A stretch of DNA of 64,000 nt from Desulfovibrio sp. (GTDB taxonomy: Bacteria > Desulfobacterota > Desulfovibrionia > Desulfovibrionales > Desulfovibrionaceae), in NCBI GenBank assembly GCA_016218665.1, contig JACRDI010000005.1, positions 47,046 through 111,045 of the forward strand, given 5' to 3'. The translations under genes were made by a program, and so were the position numbers. How positions within the stretch are numbered: the stretch's first letter is position 1; every line of letters starts with the position of its first letter. Below, one piece after another: positions 15,294 through 24,704 of this stretch. The notes under the pieces were generated by a model. It was given only the letters and a program-made list of their open reading frames with translations, was not told the origin of the DNA and searched no databases.

Positions 15294-16670
15294 CTAGGCG
15301 GCTTCCTTGTCCGCCAGCAGGGCCGCCTTGAGCGACTCGTCCAGCGTGGGGTGCGGGAACATGAATCCGGCGGCGTCCTCGCGGGTCCAGCCGGCCTTGA
15401 CCATCATGGTGGCGGCCACGGCCATGCGCGAGACATCGGCCCCAACTGCGGTGATGCCCGCCACGCGGCCCTGCCTCCACACGCACTTCACGAAACCCTG
15501 CGTCGCCGCATGGGCCTGGGCGATGGGGTTGGCGATGAGCTGCGCGCGGGAGACCAGCACGGCCTCGCCCCCGGCCTTGGCCTCCTCGGCCATGAGGCCC
15601 ACGCGGAGCACTTCCGGGGAGCCGTAGAGGATGCTCGGCACCGGGCCGGAATCGTAGGCTTCCTTGGCCTTGTCCAACAGGCGTTCAACCACATAATGGG
15701 CCTGGTGGCTGGCGGCGTGGGCCAGCAGCATGCGGCCGTTGACGTCGCCCACGGCGTACACGCCCGGCGCGGCCTCCAGGAATTCGTTGGTCTTGATGTA
15801 GCCCGGGCCGGAGAGCTCGACACCCAGGGACTCAAGGCCCATGTCGGCGCTGTTGGGCCTGCGGCCGATGGCCACCAGGGCGCACTCGGCCACCAGCTCC
15901 TCGCCCCCGTTCTCGGCGGCCAGGGTCAGCACGGCGTTCTCGCCCTGGGTAAGGACCGAGGCCACCTTGACCCCAAGGCGGATGTCCCAGCCCTGGCGCT
16001 TGAACACGGTTTCGAGGGCCTTGCTCACCTCGGGGTCTTCCAGCCCGGCAAGGCGGGGCAGGGCGTCCACGATGGTGATCTTGGCGCCCATGCGGTGCGC
16101 GGCCTGGGCCATCTCCAGCCCGATGAACCCGCCGCCCACCACGATGAGGCTTTGCGGCATGGCGGAAAGGGCCAGGAAACCCGTGGAGTCCACCACGCGA
16201 GCGCCGTCGGGCGAGAGGCCGGGGAAGGCCGCCGGGCGGGAGCCCGTGGCCACCAGCAGCGTGCGGAAGCCGAGGCTCTGCGTCCCGTCGGCCAGCTTGA
16301 CCTCGATGGAGGTCTTGTCCGCCACGCGGCCGCGCCCGGCGAAGAGATCGACGCCCAACTGGCCCAGGCGCACGCCCATGGCCTTGCGCGTGGCGGCGAG
16401 GTGCCGGTCCTTCTTGGCCTGCAGCGCGGCGAAGTCCACCGCCACTTGGCCCGAGGCCACGCGGGCCTTGGACTGGGCGGCCAGCTCCTCTATGGCGCTG
16501 GTGGCCCCAAGCCAGAGCTTGGTGGGAATGCAGCCGTGGTTCAGGCAGCTGCCGCCAAGGTCGGCGGCTTCCACAAGGGCGGTCTTGAGGCCGGAGGCGG
16601 CGGCCTCCACAGCGGCGTCGAAGCCGCCGGGGCCGCCGCCCAGCACAACCAGATCATATGTCGTCGTCAT
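15294..16670 (-). CDS. lpdA: Dihydrolipoyl dehydrogenase (L-protein)
   Basis: 458 residues, FAD- and NAD-dependent disulfide oxidoreductase that reoxidises dihydrolipoyl groups, here of GcvH. Seen: FAD-binding GGGPGGFDAA at 11-20, redox-active disulfide GSCLNHGCIPTK (C42, C47), NAD-binding VVGGGFIGLEMA, second FAD motif VYAVGDVNGRMLLAH, and the C-terminal catalytic HPTLDES (usual HPTLSE). A Ser-Cys-Leu-Asn-His variant replaces the more usual Thr-Cys-Leu-Asn-Val in the redox motif. It follows gcvPB by 27 bases in the gcv operon. Confidence 0.93.
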   Translation of the reverse strand: MTTTYDLVVLGGGPGGFDAAVEAAASGLKTALVEAADLGGSCLNHGCIPTKLWLGATSAIEELAAQSKARVASGQVAVDFAALQAKKDRHLAATRKAMGVRLGQLGVDLFAGRGRVADKTSIEVKLADGTQSLGFRTLLVATGSRPAAFPGLSPDGARVVDSTGFLALSAMPQSLIVVGGGFIGLEMAQAAHRMGAKITIVDALPRLAGLEDPEVSKALETVFKRQGWDIRLGVKVASVLTQGENAVLTLAAENGGEELVAECALVAIGRRPNSADMGLESLGVELSGPGYIKTNEFLEAAPGVYAVGDVNGRMLLAHAASHQAHYVVERLLDKAKEAYDSGPVPSILYGSPEVLRVGLMAEEAKAGGEAVLVSRAQLIANPIAQAHAATQGFVKCVWRQGRVAGITAVGADVSRMAVAATMMVKAGWTREDAAGFMFPHPTLDESLKAALLADKEAA

Positions 16671-16697
16671 AAGCCTCTTGCAATCTTGCGAGCGTTT

Positions 16698-18143
16698 TTA
16701 CAGGTCGTCGGTCAGTTCCATGCTGCGGGCGGCGCGGGTCTCGTCCAGGCGCGTCACCGGCAGGGTGCGCGGGGCCGAGGTGGCGAAGGACGGGTCCTTC
16801 TCCGATTCCGCCAAGAGGGCGATCAGGTCGTCCGCGAACTGGTCCAGGGTGTCCAGGCTCTCGGTCTCGGTGGGCTCGAACATGAGCGCCTCCTTGACGA
16901 TGAGCGGGAAGTAGATGGTCGGGGCGTGGTAGCCCTTGTCCAGCAGCATCTTGGCGATGTCCAGCGCGCGCACGCCGCAGGTGGCCTGCTTGCAGGAGGT
17001 GGCCACGAACTCGTGCATGCACACGCGGTCGTAGGGCACTTCCAGGTGCGCATCCAGGCGCTTGCGCAGGTAGTTGGCGGCCAGCACGGCGGCCTCGGTG
17101 GCGCGGATGAGCCCGGCCTTGCCCAGGCGCAGGATGTAGGCGTAGGCCTTCAGCACCACGCCGAAGTTGCCGTAGAAGGGCGCCACGTAGCCTATGGACT
17201 TGGGGAAGTCGTAGTTCAGGAAGAACTGGCCGTCCTCAAGTTTTTCCACGCGGGAGATGGGCAGGTAGGGCACCAGGCGCTCGGAAACGCCCACCGGGCC
17301 CGCGCCGGGGCCGCCGCCGCCGTGGGGCGTGGCGAAGGTCTTGTGCAGGTTTAGGTGCACCACGTCGAAGCCCGCGTCGCCCACGCGCATCTTGCCCATG
17401 ATGGCGTTCAGGTTGGCGCCGTCGTAGTAGAGCAGGGCGTCCACGCTGCGCAGCATCTCCACGATCTTGGGCAGGTTCTTCTCGAACAGGCCCAGGGTGT
17501 TCGGGCAGGTCATCATCATGCCCGCCACCTGGTCGTCCAGCACCTTGGCCAGCTCGTCCGGGTCCACGATGCCGTCCTTGCTGGGCAGGTTCACCACCTC
17601 GTAGCCGGCGATGGCCGCGCTTGCCGGGTTGGTGCCGTGGGCGCTGTCCGGGCAGATGATCTTGGTCTTCTTGTTGCCCTTGTCCTTGTGGTAGGCGGCG
17701 ATGATCATGACGCCGGTGAGCTCGCCGTGCGCGCCCGCCATGGGATGCAGGGTGAAGGCCTTCATGCCGCAGATCTCGCACAGGAGCTGCTCGGTCTCGT
17801 ACATGACCTCAAGCGCGCCCTGGCACAGCCTGCCCGCGCCTTTCAGCTGCGGCAGAACCGGGTGCAAGCGCGTGAAGCCGGGCATGGCGGCCACGGTTTC
17901 CGCGAACTTGGGGTTGTACTTCATGGTGCAGGAGCCCAGCGGGTAGAAGTTGCCGTCCACCCCGAAGTTCTTCTTGGAGAGCTGGGTGAAGTGGCGCACC
18001 ACGTCGAGCTCTGACAGGGACGGCAGGCCGGCGGACTTGCCGCGCAGCAGGTCCGCGGGCAGATAGCCGGAAGCGGACTTTTCGGGCTTGGCGGGCCACA
18101 CGCCTTCGCGGCCGTTGGTGGATTTCTTGAACACGGTGCTCAT
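16698..18143 (-). CDS. gcvPB: Glycine dehydrogenase (decarboxylating) subunit 2
   Basis: 481 residues, the PLP-binding half of split P-protein, which decarboxylates glycine and passes aminomethyl to the lipoyl arm of GcvH. The PLP Lys lies in LNLHKTFATPHGGGGPG. Other typical blocks are PLGSCTMKYNP near residue 70, LHPMAGAHGELTG, SAHGTNPASA and YYDGANLNAI. Start ATG at 18143 overlaps the gcvPA stop by 4 bases (ATGA), so the two subunits are translationally coupled in equal amounts. Length fits the family. Confidence 0.95.
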   Translation of the reverse strand: MSTVFKKSTNGREGVWPAKPEKSASGYLPADLLRGKSAGLPSLSELDVVRHFTQLSKKNFGVDGNFYPLGSCTMKYNPKFAETVAAMPGFTRLHPVLPQLKGAGRLCQGALEVMYETEQLLCEICGMKAFTLHPMAGAHGELTGVMIIAAYHKDKGNKKTKIICPDSAHGTNPASAAIAGYEVVNLPSKDGIVDPDELAKVLDDQVAGMMMTCPNTLGLFEKNLPKIVEMLRSVDALLYYDGANLNAIMGKMRVGDAGFDVVHLNLHKTFATPHGGGGPGAGPVGVSERLVPYLPISRVEKLEDGQFFLNYDFPKSIGYVAPFYGNFGVVLKAYAYILRLGKAGLIRATEAAVLAANYLRKRLDAHLEVPYDRVCMHEFVATSCKQATCGVRALDIAKMLLDKGYHAPTIYFPLIVKEALMFEPTETESLDTLDQFADDLIALLAESEKDPSFATSAPRTLPVTRLDETRAARSMELTDDL

Positions 18144-19477
18144 TTGAGGGCCCCCCGCAGCATTTCGGCGAAGATGCCGATCTGTTCGGTTGTGGTCTTT
18201 TCGGTGCAGGCCACCAGCAAGGCGTTCTCCAGGCCGTCGTAGTAGCGGCCCAGGGGGAAGCCCGGCACGTAGCCGCGCGCGGTGAGCTTGTCGATGACGG
18301 CGAAGGCGTTCACCGGCAGTTCCAGGGCGAACTCGTTGCCGAAGGGCGCGTTGCCCGAAAGCAGCTTCACGCCAGGGATCGCCGTGAGGCGCTCGGCCGC
18401 GTAGTGGGCCCGCTCGATGCAGGTCTCGGCCGTGCGGGTAAGCCCCTCCTGGCCCAGCAGGCACAGGTGCATCAGCGCGCGCAGGGCGCACAGGGCCTGG
18501 TTGGAGCAGATGTTGGAGGTGGCCTTCTGGCGGCGGATGTGCTGCTCGCGGGCCTGCAGGGTCAGGACGTAGCCGGTGCGGCCCTCGCTGTCCACGGTGC
18601 GGCCCACCATGCGGCCGGGCATCTGGCGCACCAGCTCCTTGTTGCAGGTCATGATGCCCAGGTACGGCCCGCCGAAGGACAGGGGCAGGCCCAGGCTCTG
18701 GCCCTCGGCCACGGCCACGTCGGCCCCCATCTCGCCGGGGGATTTCAAGACCGACTGCAGCACCGGGTACACGCTCATGACGCTGACAACGCCGGCGGCG
18801 CGGGCCGCGGCGAACAGCGCGGTGAAGTCGGCCACGGTGCCGAAGAAGTTGGGATTCTGCACCACCACGGCGGCGGTCTCGGCGTCCAGGGCGCTCGCCA
18901 GGGCCGCCAGGTCGCACATGCCGTTCTTGTGGGGCACGGTGACGAGTTCGAGGTGCAGGTTCGCGGTGTAGGAGCCGAGCATGACCCGGTAGATGGGGCT
19001 CACGCCCTCGCACACCACCAGCTTGCGGCGGCCGGTGTGGCGCACGGCCATCATGGCCCCTTCGAACAGCGCCGAGCCGCCGTCGTAGACCGAGGCGTTG
19101 GCGTAGGCCAGGCCGGTCAGGCGGGTGACGGCGGTCTGGTACTCGAAGATGGCCTGCAGGGTGCCCTGGCTGGCCTCGGGCTGGTAGGGCGTGTAGGCGG
19201 TGTAGAACTCGCTGCGCATGGACAGGGCGTCCACGGCCGAGGGGATGTGGTGGTCGTAGAACCCGGCGCCGAGGAAGCTCACATGGCCGGTGGCGTTCTT
19301 CCTGGCCAGCTCTTCCAGCTGGGCCAGCACGTCCATCTCGCTCTTGCCCTCGGGCAGGTCGAAGCTTTTGGGGCGCAGGCCGGCGGGGATCTCGTCGAAC
19401 AGCGCGGCCACGCTGGGCGCGCCGATGACGTCGAGCATCCGCCGGATGTCCTCCGGGGTATGGGGAACGTAAGGCAT
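18140..19477 (-). CDS. gcvPA: Glycine dehydrogenase (decarboxylating) subunit 1
   Basis: 445 residues, the N-terminal half of split P-protein, forming a heterodimer with GcvPB. It begins MPYVPHTPEDIRRMLDVIG, typical of the family, and includes FLGAGFYDHHIPSAVD, AYTPYQPEASQGTLQAIFE, ANASVYDGGSALFEGAMMA and SFGGPYLGIM. Start has AGGAG upstream and lies 22 bases after gcvH. Confidence 0.95.
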   Translation of the reverse strand: MPYVPHTPEDIRRMLDVIGAPSVAALFDEIPAGLRPKSFDLPEGKSEMDVLAQLEELARKNATGHVSFLGAGFYDHHIPSAVDALSMRSEFYTAYTPYQPEASQGTLQAIFEYQTAVTRLTGLAYANASVYDGGSALFEGAMMAVRHTGRRKLVVCEGVSPIYRVMLGSYTANLHLELVTVPHKNGMCDLAALASALDAETAAVVVQNPNFFGTVADFTALFAAARAAGVVSVMSVYPVLQSVLKSPGEMGADVAVAEGQSLGLPLSFGGPYLGIMTCNKELVRQMPGRMVGRTVDSEGRTGYVLTLQAREQHIRRQKATSNICSNQALCALRALMHLCLLGQEGLTRTAETCIERAHYAAERLTAIPGVKLLSGNAPFGNEFALELPVNAFAVIDKLTARGYVPGFPLGRYYDGLENALLVACTEKTTTEQIGIFAEMLRGALK

Positions 19478-19499
19478 GGCGGTCTCCTTGGGCCGAAGG

Positions 19500-19889
19500 C
19501 TAGTGGGCTTCGGCGGCGCAGACGTCGGCGTAGGCCGCGGCGTCCAGCAGGCCGCCCAACTCGTTGGGAGTGCCGGAAAGCTTCACCTTGATCATCCAGC
19601 CCGCGCCGTAGGGATCCTGGTTCACGGCCTCGGGGGCGTTCTCCAGTGCGGCGTTGACCTCGGTGACGGTGCCGGAGACCGGCGAGTACAGCTCGCTGGC
19701 GGCCTTCACGCTCTCCACGGAGCCCATCTCGGCCCCGGCGGTGACGGTGGCGCCCACCTTGGGCAGGTCCACGAAGGTCAGGTCGCCCAGCTGCTCCTGG
19801 GCGAAATGGGTGATGCCAACGGTGGCGACGTCGCCCTCGACCTTGGCCCACTCATGGCTCTTGGCGTACTTCAGCTCGTTCGGAATCAT
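19500..19889 (-). CDS. gcvH: Glycine cleavage system H protein
   Basis: 129 residues, the lipoyl carrier that shuttles the aminomethyl group between P-, T- and L-proteins. The lipoylated lysine is K62 in [15 protein letters not shown]. It begins [16 protein letters not shown], typical of GcvH, with GGAGG 8 bases before the ATG. First gene of the operon gcvH-gcvPA-gcvPB-lpd-unknown. The T-protein gene gcvT is not in the window. Confidence 0.95.
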   Translation of the reverse strand: MIPNELKYAKSHEWAKVEGDVATVGITHFAQEQLGDLTFVDLPKVGATVTAGAEMGSVESVKAASELYSPVSGTVTEVNAALENAPEAVNQDPYGAGWMIKVKLSGTPNELGGLLDAAAYADVCAAEAH

Positions 19890-19931
19890 CAGGGTATCCT
19901 CCGTTCAGGAAGGTTGTTTACGGGGTGAGGC

Positions 19932-19960
19932 CTAATAGCACTCCGGACGGCGAATGAAAA
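19932..19960 (-). promoter_or_regulatory. Sigma-70-type promoter for the gcv operon
   Basis: On the minus strand, TTTTCA (19955-19960), 17-base spacer, TATTAG (19932-19937), about 42 bases before gcvH. The untranslated leader would be too short for a tandem glycine riboswitch, and I see no such structure. Confidence 0.55.
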
Positions 19961-20059
19961 CCCTGATTTTGAGCGCAGGGTCAGAGGGCGCAAGGCCATG
20001 GCCCGCGCCGGACAGGCGGGATGATTCGCGTTTTTGGCGAAGAAAATTCGGCGTGGCCG

Positions 20060-20743
20060 CTAGCGGATGACGACCCCGATCTTGCCCATGTCGTCGCGGC
20101 TGGCGATGACCTCCCACTGCCTGCCGCAGCAGCGGGCGTAGGTGCACAGGGCGGCGAAGTCGTCCTTGGGGCCGAAGTCGTCGAAGACCACCGGCGTGCC
20201 CCTGGGCAGGAAGCGGTCCAGCTGCATGAGCACGTACACGGTGGAGCTGTAGAGGTCCGCGTCCATGTGGACCACGATCTTGTTCCTGGGCTCGAAGGTG
20301 TCCAGGAAGCCGGGCAGGGTGTCCTTGAACCAGCCCTTGTAAAAGCGCACGCGCGGGTCGTCGATGTTCGGAATCTCGCCGTCGCAGGTGAAGTCGCCCT
20401 TCTTTCTGCCGCCGTAGTCCCAGTCCTCGGGCAGGCCCTCGAAGCTGTCGAAGCCGAAGAAGCGCGAATCCGGGTGGCGGTTGATGTCCAGCCAGGCGCT
20501 CATGCTCTGGCCGCGGAACACGCCGAACTCCAGGAAGTCGATGGGCGCGCCGGCCGGCACGAGCTTCTCGTGCATGTAGGCGTAGAGCATGGCCCGGTCC
20601 TTGTATTCGTAGCGCATCATCCGGGCGGTCTTTATCTTGGCCGGCATGACGGCCTTGAACTGCGCCAGGTGGTAGCCGTCCTCCCAGCTGGGCAGGTGGC
20701 CCTGCAGCAGTTGGGACACGTATTGCTCGAAGTTCCCGCTCAT
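20060..20743 (-). CDS. TylF/MycF-like SAM-dependent methyltransferase family protein
   Basis: 227 residues. Class I methyltransferase fold with DFLEFGVFRGQSMSAWL (SAM-binding glycine region), FFGFDSFEGLPEDWD, a central VVHMDADLYSSTVYVL metal/SAM block and VVFDDFGPKDD. These blocks match TylF/MycF-like O-methyltransferases and related proteins often found with sugar or cell-surface genes. Substrate unknown. Start at 20743 chosen because GGAGGCACC precedes the ATG; upstream codons of the open frame have no RBS. It is separated from gcvH by the gcv promoter and is divergent from lemA. Confidence 0.8.
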   Translation of the reverse strand: MSGNFEQYVSQLLQGHLPSWEDGYHLAQFKAVMPAKIKTARMMRYEYKDRAMLYAYMHEKLVPAGAPIDFLEFGVFRGQSMSAWLDINRHPDSRFFGFDSFEGLPEDWDYGGRKKGDFTCDGEIPNIDDPRVRFYKGWFKDTLPGFLDTFEPRNKIVVHMDADLYSSTVYVLMQLDRFLPRGTPVVFDDFGPKDDFAALCTYARCCGRQWEVIASRDDMGKIGVVIR

Positions 20744-20872
20744 GGTGCCTCCTTGCTTGCGTTTCAAACGATGCCAGTTGCAAGCAATACACATGCCATG
20801 CTTGAAGCTGTGAATCTTTCCGCCCCGCGGGCGGAACGCCGAGCCCCCTTGGCGGCGGCGGGCGTTGCAAAC

Positions 20873-20900
20873 TTGACAGAAGGCCCGTGGATGCTAATCT
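20873..20900 (+). promoter_or_regulatory. Sigma-70-type promoter for lemA
   Basis: TTGACA (20873-20878), 16-base spacer, TAATCT (20895-20900), giving a leader of about 85 bases. Confidence 0.6.
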
Positions 20901-20990
20901 TTTGCGCTACTGGCGAAGCATCGTGGCCGGTGGCGACCGCCCGGCCGCAACACGACACCCTCATCCGCAGCACGCAACAAGGAAACCCCC

Positions 20991-21668
20991 ATGAAACCCA
21001 TCGCCATCGCCGGCATCGTCATCGTGGCCCTGCTGCTCTTCGGCGGCACGGCCCTCGTGTCCAAATCCAACGCCATCATCACCCAGGAGGCCGTGTGCGA
21101 GCAGATGGCCGGCCAGGTGAACTCGGCCCTGCAGCGCAGGCTCGACCTCATCCCCAACCTGGTGGAGACGGTGAAGGGCTACGCCAGCCACGAGAAGGCG
21201 ACCCTTGAGGCCGTCATCGCCGCCCGCGCCTCGGCCACGCAGATCAAGCTCGACGCGAGCACCCTTTCCGACCCGAACAAGCTGAAGGAATTCAACCTGG
21301 CGCAGGGGCAGCTCTCCGCCGCCCTGGGCAAGCTCATGGTGGTGTCCGAGCAGTACCCCAACCTCAAGGCCGACCGGAACTTTCAGGACCTCATGGCCCA
21401 GCTTGAGGGCACCGAGAACCGCATCAAGATCGAGCGCGACAACTACAACAAGGCCGTCACCGCGCTGAACGTGCAGATCCGCACCTTCCCGGGCAGCCTG
21501 GTCAACGCGCTCATGTCCCGCGTGAAGGAGCGGCAGGTGTTCCAGGCCGAGGAGGCCGCCCAGGCCGCGCCCAAGGTGAGCTTCGGTTCCCCGGCTCCGG
21601 CCGCCGCACCCGCTGCCGCGCCTGCTGCCGCTCCGACTGCCGCTCCCGCCGGTGGTGAGAAGAAGTGA
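20991..21668 (+). CDS. lemA: LemA family membrane protein
   Basis: 225 residues. One N-terminal membrane helix (about residues 4-22) is followed by the all-helical LemA domain, with the signature QRRLDLIPNLVETVKGYASHE. The tail after residue 195 is an Ala/Pro low-complexity stretch of APAA repeats. LemA proteins have no settled function; they are often paired with a TPM-domain protein, as here, where the next gene overlaps by 4 bases (GTGA). RBS AAGGAAA precedes the ATG. The pair probably works at the inner membrane/periplasm interface. Confidence 0.9.
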   Translation: MKPIAIAGIVIVALLLFGGTALVSKSNAIITQEAVCEQMAGQVNSALQRRLDLIPNLVETVKGYASHEKATLEAVIAARASATQIKLDASTLSDPNKLKEFNLAQGQLSAALGKLMVVSEQYPNLKADRNFQDLMAQLEGTENRIKIERDNYNKAVTALNVQIRTFPGSLVNALMSRVKERQVFQAEEAAQAAPKVSFGSPAPAAAPAAAPAAAPTAAPAGGEKK

Positions 21669-22552
21669 GAAGGCTCCTCGCCGTCCTGACGCTGCTTTAC
21701 GCGGCGCTGGCGGCATTCGCCCCTTCCGGCGCGCTGGCGCTGGCCGTTCCTCCGCACGGGGGGCAGTGGGTGGTCGATACCGCCCGCCTGCTGCCCCCGG
21801 CGGAGAAGGACGCCCTCGGCGCGGAACTGCGGCGCTATGCCGAAACCTCCGGCAACCAGATCGTCGTCCTCACCGTGCCGAGCCTTGAGGGCGAGAGCAT
21901 CGCCGGCTACGCCAACCGCGTTGCGCGCGAGTGGGGCGTGGGCAGGAAGGACGCCAACACCGGCGTGCTCATCCTGGTGGCCAAGGCCGAGGCCCGCGTG
22001 CGTTTCGAGGTGGGGCGCGGGCTTGAAGACCGCCTCACGGACGTGCTCTCCAAGCGCATCCAGCGCGATGTCACCGTGCCGCAGTTCCGGGCCGGGCGCT
22101 TCGGCGCCGGGCTCACGCAGACGGTGCAGGCCATCCAGGCCGCGCTGACCCCGCCCGGCGGGGCCGATACCGCCCCGGCCGAACCTGTGGCACCTGCACC
22201 CCAGGCCAGGCCCCAGGCAAAGGACGACGGCTTCCCCTGGCTGACCCTGGGCTTGGTGGTGCTGGCCACGGTGCTGGCCATCGCCCTTTTGAGCCGCAGG
22301 CGCGGGCCCGGTTACGGCGGGGGTTACGGCGGGGGGGACGGCCAGGGCTACGACGACGGCGGCGGGCGGGGAAGCTCGTTCCTGCTGGGCATGCTGCTGG
22401 GCATGCTCTCCAGCCGGTGGCGCGGCGGCGGTGGCGGCGGCTTTGGAGGCGGAGGCTTCGGCGGCGGCGATGGCGGCTTCTCCGGCGGGGGAGGCGACTT
22501 CGGCGGCGGCGGCAGCGACTCCGGCTTCGGCGGCGGCGACGACAATTCCTGA
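21665..22552 (+). CDS. TPM domain protein (YgcG family)
   Basis: 295 residues. Signal peptide (residues 1-26, ending near ALA), then a TPM domain (PF04536) with WVVDTARLLPPAEKDAL, NQIVVLTVPSLEGESIAGYA and NTGVLILVAKAEARVRFEVG. A single membrane helix (WLTLGLVVLATVLAIALL) follows, then a glycine-rich tail of GGGFGG-type repeats. The GTG start overlaps the lemA stop. LemA-TPM pairs are widespread but of unknown role; photosystem or quality-control functions are known only for plant TPM relatives. Confidence 0.87.
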   Translation: MRRLLAVLTLLYAALAAFAPSGALALAVPPHGGQWVVDTARLLPPAEKDALGAELRRYAETSGNQIVVLTVPSLEGESIAGYANRVAREWGVGRKDANTGVLILVAKAEARVRFEVGRGLEDRLTDVLSKRIQRDVTVPQFRAGRFGAGLTQTVQAIQAALTPPGGADTAPAEPVAPAPQARPQAKDDGFPWLTLGLVVLATVLAIALLSRRRGPGYGGGYGGGDGQGYDDGGGRGSSFLLGMLLGMLSSRWRGGGGGGFGGGGFGGGDGGFSGGGGDFGGGGSDSGFGGGDDNS

Positions 22553-22630
22553 CATTTCCGCGCAATGCGCCGCGGCTGCTCCGGTGATGCCTGGGCGGCT
22601 GCGGCATGTTGCGTATCGTGCCACGAATCG

Positions 22631-22658
22631 TTGACGGAATGTGCATTGCTGGTATAAA
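22631..22658 (+). promoter_or_regulatory. Sigma-70-type promoter for methyltransferase-nikR-folE2
   Basis: TTGACG (22631-22636), 16-base spacer, TATAAA (22653-22658), 25 bases before the next start codon. Confidence 0.65.
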
Positions 22659-22683
22659 TCGCGGCAGGAGCTGAGCGCCCGGC

Positions 22684-23391
22684 ATGACTCAACACATCCA
22701 GACACCCACGCGGCCCGCGGCTTCGGGCGGCTTCATCGAGGCCGAGGTGGCGGGGCGGCTGTGGCGGCTTTCCCGCCCGGCGGACCTGGAGAGCCTGTGG
22801 GCGGCCATGGGCGAGAGCGATTCCGCTTCCGGCTGGGGCGCTGACGAGCGCCTGCCCTACTGGGTGGAGCTGTGGCCGGCGGCGGTGCTTCTGGCCCGCT
22901 TCGTGGCCGCCAACCCGGCGCTGGTGGCGGGCCGGGCCTGCGTGGACGCCGGCTGCGGCCTGGGGCTCTCGTCCCTGGTGGCGGCCTCGTGCGGGGCGCG
23001 GGTGCTGGGCTTCGACTACGAGCCCGAGGCCCTTGTGTTCGCCCGGGCCAACGCCGCGCTGAACCTGGAGCCGGACGAGGGCGCGCCGCTCTTCGCCGTC
23101 ATGGACTGGCGGACCCCGGCCCTGCCCAGGGGCGGGGCGCAGGTGCTCCTCGGCGCGGACATTTTGTACGAGCGCCGCTTTTTCGAGCCCGTGGCCGCCC
23201 TGCTGGACCACGCCCTGGCCCCCGGCGGCCGGGCCTACATCGCCGACCCGGAGCGCAGCGTGTCCGCGTCGGTGTGCGCGCGGCTTGAGGGAAAGGGCTG
23301 GCGCGTGGAAACGCCGCTCACGGCCAGGGTGGCCCAGGGCGGCCAGGACATGACGGTGCACCTGCGCGAGATTCGCCGCGCGGGCGCATAG
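22684..23391 (+). CDS. Class I SAM-dependent methyltransferase, protein-lysine methyltransferase-like
   Basis: 235 residues. LPYWVELWPAAVLLARF followed by the SAM-binding motif VDAGCGLGLSSLVAA and VLGFDYEPEALVFARAN match the methyltransferase-16/ETFB-lysine methyltransferase group. The acidic motif II DILYERRFFEPV is also typical. Likely modifies a protein or small molecule in the cytoplasm; substrate unknown. It leads a co-directional run with nikR and folE2, 51 bases before nikR. Confidence 0.78.
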   Translation: MTQHIQTPTRPAASGGFIEAEVAGRLWRLSRPADLESLWAAMGESDSASGWGADERLPYWVELWPAAVLLARFVAANPALVAGRACVDAGCGLGLSSLVAASCGARVLGFDYEPEALVFARANAALNLEPDEGAPLFAVMDWRTPALPRGGAQVLLGADILYERRFFEPVAALLDHALAPGGRAYIADPERSVSASVCARLEGKGWRVETPLTARVAQGGQDMTVHLREIRRAGA

Positions 23392-23442
23392 AACCGAAAC
23401 ACCATCGCATCGCACACCACATTGCCACAAGGAAGGCTGACC

Positions 23443-23862
23443 ATGGGAGAGACCATCCGCTTCGGCGTCTCGCTTGATTCCGACCTGCTCGACAAGTTCG
23501 ACTCCCTGTGCAAGGAGAAGAGCTACCAGACCCGCTCCGAGGCCATCCGCGACCTCATCCGCAGCATGCTGGTGCAGCGCCAGTGGGAGAACTCCGACGG
23601 CGAGGTGGCCGGCACCCTCACGCTGGTCTACGACCACCACGCCAGCGGCCTGGCCCAGAAGCTCACCGAGCTGCAGCACGACAGCCACGAGGTCATCCTC
23701 TCCACCATGCACGTGCACCTGGACCACCACAACTGCCTGGAGGTGCTGGTGCTCAAGGGCTCTGCCGAGGGCATCAAGGCCCTGGGGCAGAAGCTCATTT
23801 CCACCAAGGGCGTGAAGCACGGCCACCTGGTGCTCACCACCACCGGCCAGGAGATCGACTAG
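23443..23862 (+). CDS. nikR: Nickel-responsive transcriptional regulator NikR
   Basis: 139 residues. An N-terminal ribbon-helix-helix DNA-binding domain ([18 protein letters not shown], then [13 protein letters not shown]) is joined to a C-terminal ACT-like nickel domain with the square-planar ligands H79, H90, H92 and C98 (the H-V-H...NC pattern). It represses nickel uptake when nickel is plentiful, relevant for hydrogenases in this type of organism. The start at 23443 has AAGGAAGG 6 bases upstream; an earlier TTG lacks support. Its stop is immediately followed by the folE2 ATG. No NikR operator palindrome was found nearby. Confidence 0.93.
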   Translation: MGETIRFGVSLDSDLLDKFDSLCKEKSYQTRSEAIRDLIRSMLVQRQWENSDGEVAGTLTLVYDHHASGLAQKLTELQHDSHEVILSTMHVHLDHHNCLEVLVLKGSAEGIKALGQKLISTKGVKHGHLVLTTTGQEID

Positions 23863-24654
23863 ATGGCGGCGCACATGGAAGACGTCCAGAAGCATCCGGC
23901 CCCGGTGCAGCTGCCCATCGACCGCGTGGGCGTGAAGGACCTGCGCCTGCCGCTGGTGGTGCGCGACAAGCACTCCGGCACGCAGCACACGGTGGCCCGC
24001 GTGGACCTGGCCGTGGACCTGCCCGCGGCCTTCAAGGGCACGCACATGAGCCGCTTCGTGGAAGCCCTGGAGAACTGGGAGGAGGAGCTCTCGCGCTCCT
24101 CGCTGGAAAAGCTCCTGTCCGACATCTCCGTGCGGCTGGAGGCCCGGCGCGCCTACGCCAGCTTCGAGTTCCCGTATTTCCTGCGCCAGTCCTCGCCCAA
24201 GAGCGGGGCCAAGGGCCTCATGGGCTACCCCTGCACCGTGGTGGGCGAATGGCAGGACGGCCGTTTGGACTTCACCCTGGGCGTGGACGTGCCGGTGATG
24301 ACCGTGTGCCCCTGCTCCAAGGCCATCAGCGACGAGGGCGCGCACAGCCAGCGCTCCAGCGTGCGCATCCAGGCCAAGTTCAAGGGCTTCCTCTGGCTGG
24401 AGGACCTGATCGAGATCGCCGAGCGCTCGGGCTCGTCCCCGGTCTACACGCTGCTCAAGCGCGAGGACGAGAAGTTCGTCACCGAGGCGGCCTTCGCCAA
24501 CCCGGCCTTTGTGGAGGACGTGGTGCGCGCGGCGGCCAAGGGGCTCTCCGAGCATCCGCGCATCACCTGGTTCAAGGTGGAGGTGGAGAGCTTCGAGTCC
24601 ATCCACGGCCACTCGGCGCAGGCGTCTATTGAAAGTCCCGCGAAACAGGTGTAG
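23863..24654 (+). CDS. folE2: GTP cyclohydrolase FolE2 (type IB)
   Basis: 263 residues. Converts GTP to 7,8-dihydroneopterin triphosphate, the first step of tetrahydrofolate (and queuosine-type) synthesis. The catalytic block [20 protein letters not shown] carries C149, C151 and H161. Length and the N-terminal region are typical of COG1469. The ATG follows the nikR TAG without a gap, with AGGAG inside the end of nikR, so the two are coupled. FolE2 can use metals other than zinc, which may explain a metal-regulator neighbour, but regulation by nickel is only a guess. Confidence 0.94.
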   Translation: MAAHMEDVQKHPAPVQLPIDRVGVKDLRLPLVVRDKHSGTQHTVARVDLAVDLPAAFKGTHMSRFVEALENWEEELSRSSLEKLLSDISVRLEARRAYASFEFPYFLRQSSPKSGAKGLMGYPCTVVGEWQDGRLDFTLGVDVPVMTVCPCSKAISDEGAHSQRSSVRIQAKFKGFLWLEDLIEIAERSGSSPVYTLLKREDEKFVTEAAFANPAFVEDVVRAAAKGLSEHPRITWFKVEVESFESIHGHSAQASIESPAKQV

Positions 24655-24704
24655 GGTCTATATGTCGGCATCCCCCCTGTGACGGGGAGCCGCCGGGGAA
24701 CGCC

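Noticed and set aside
19890..20059. Glycine riboswitch upstream of gcvH
   Set aside because: The promoter lies about 42 bases from the start, leaving no room, and no aptamer-like conserved blocks were seen.
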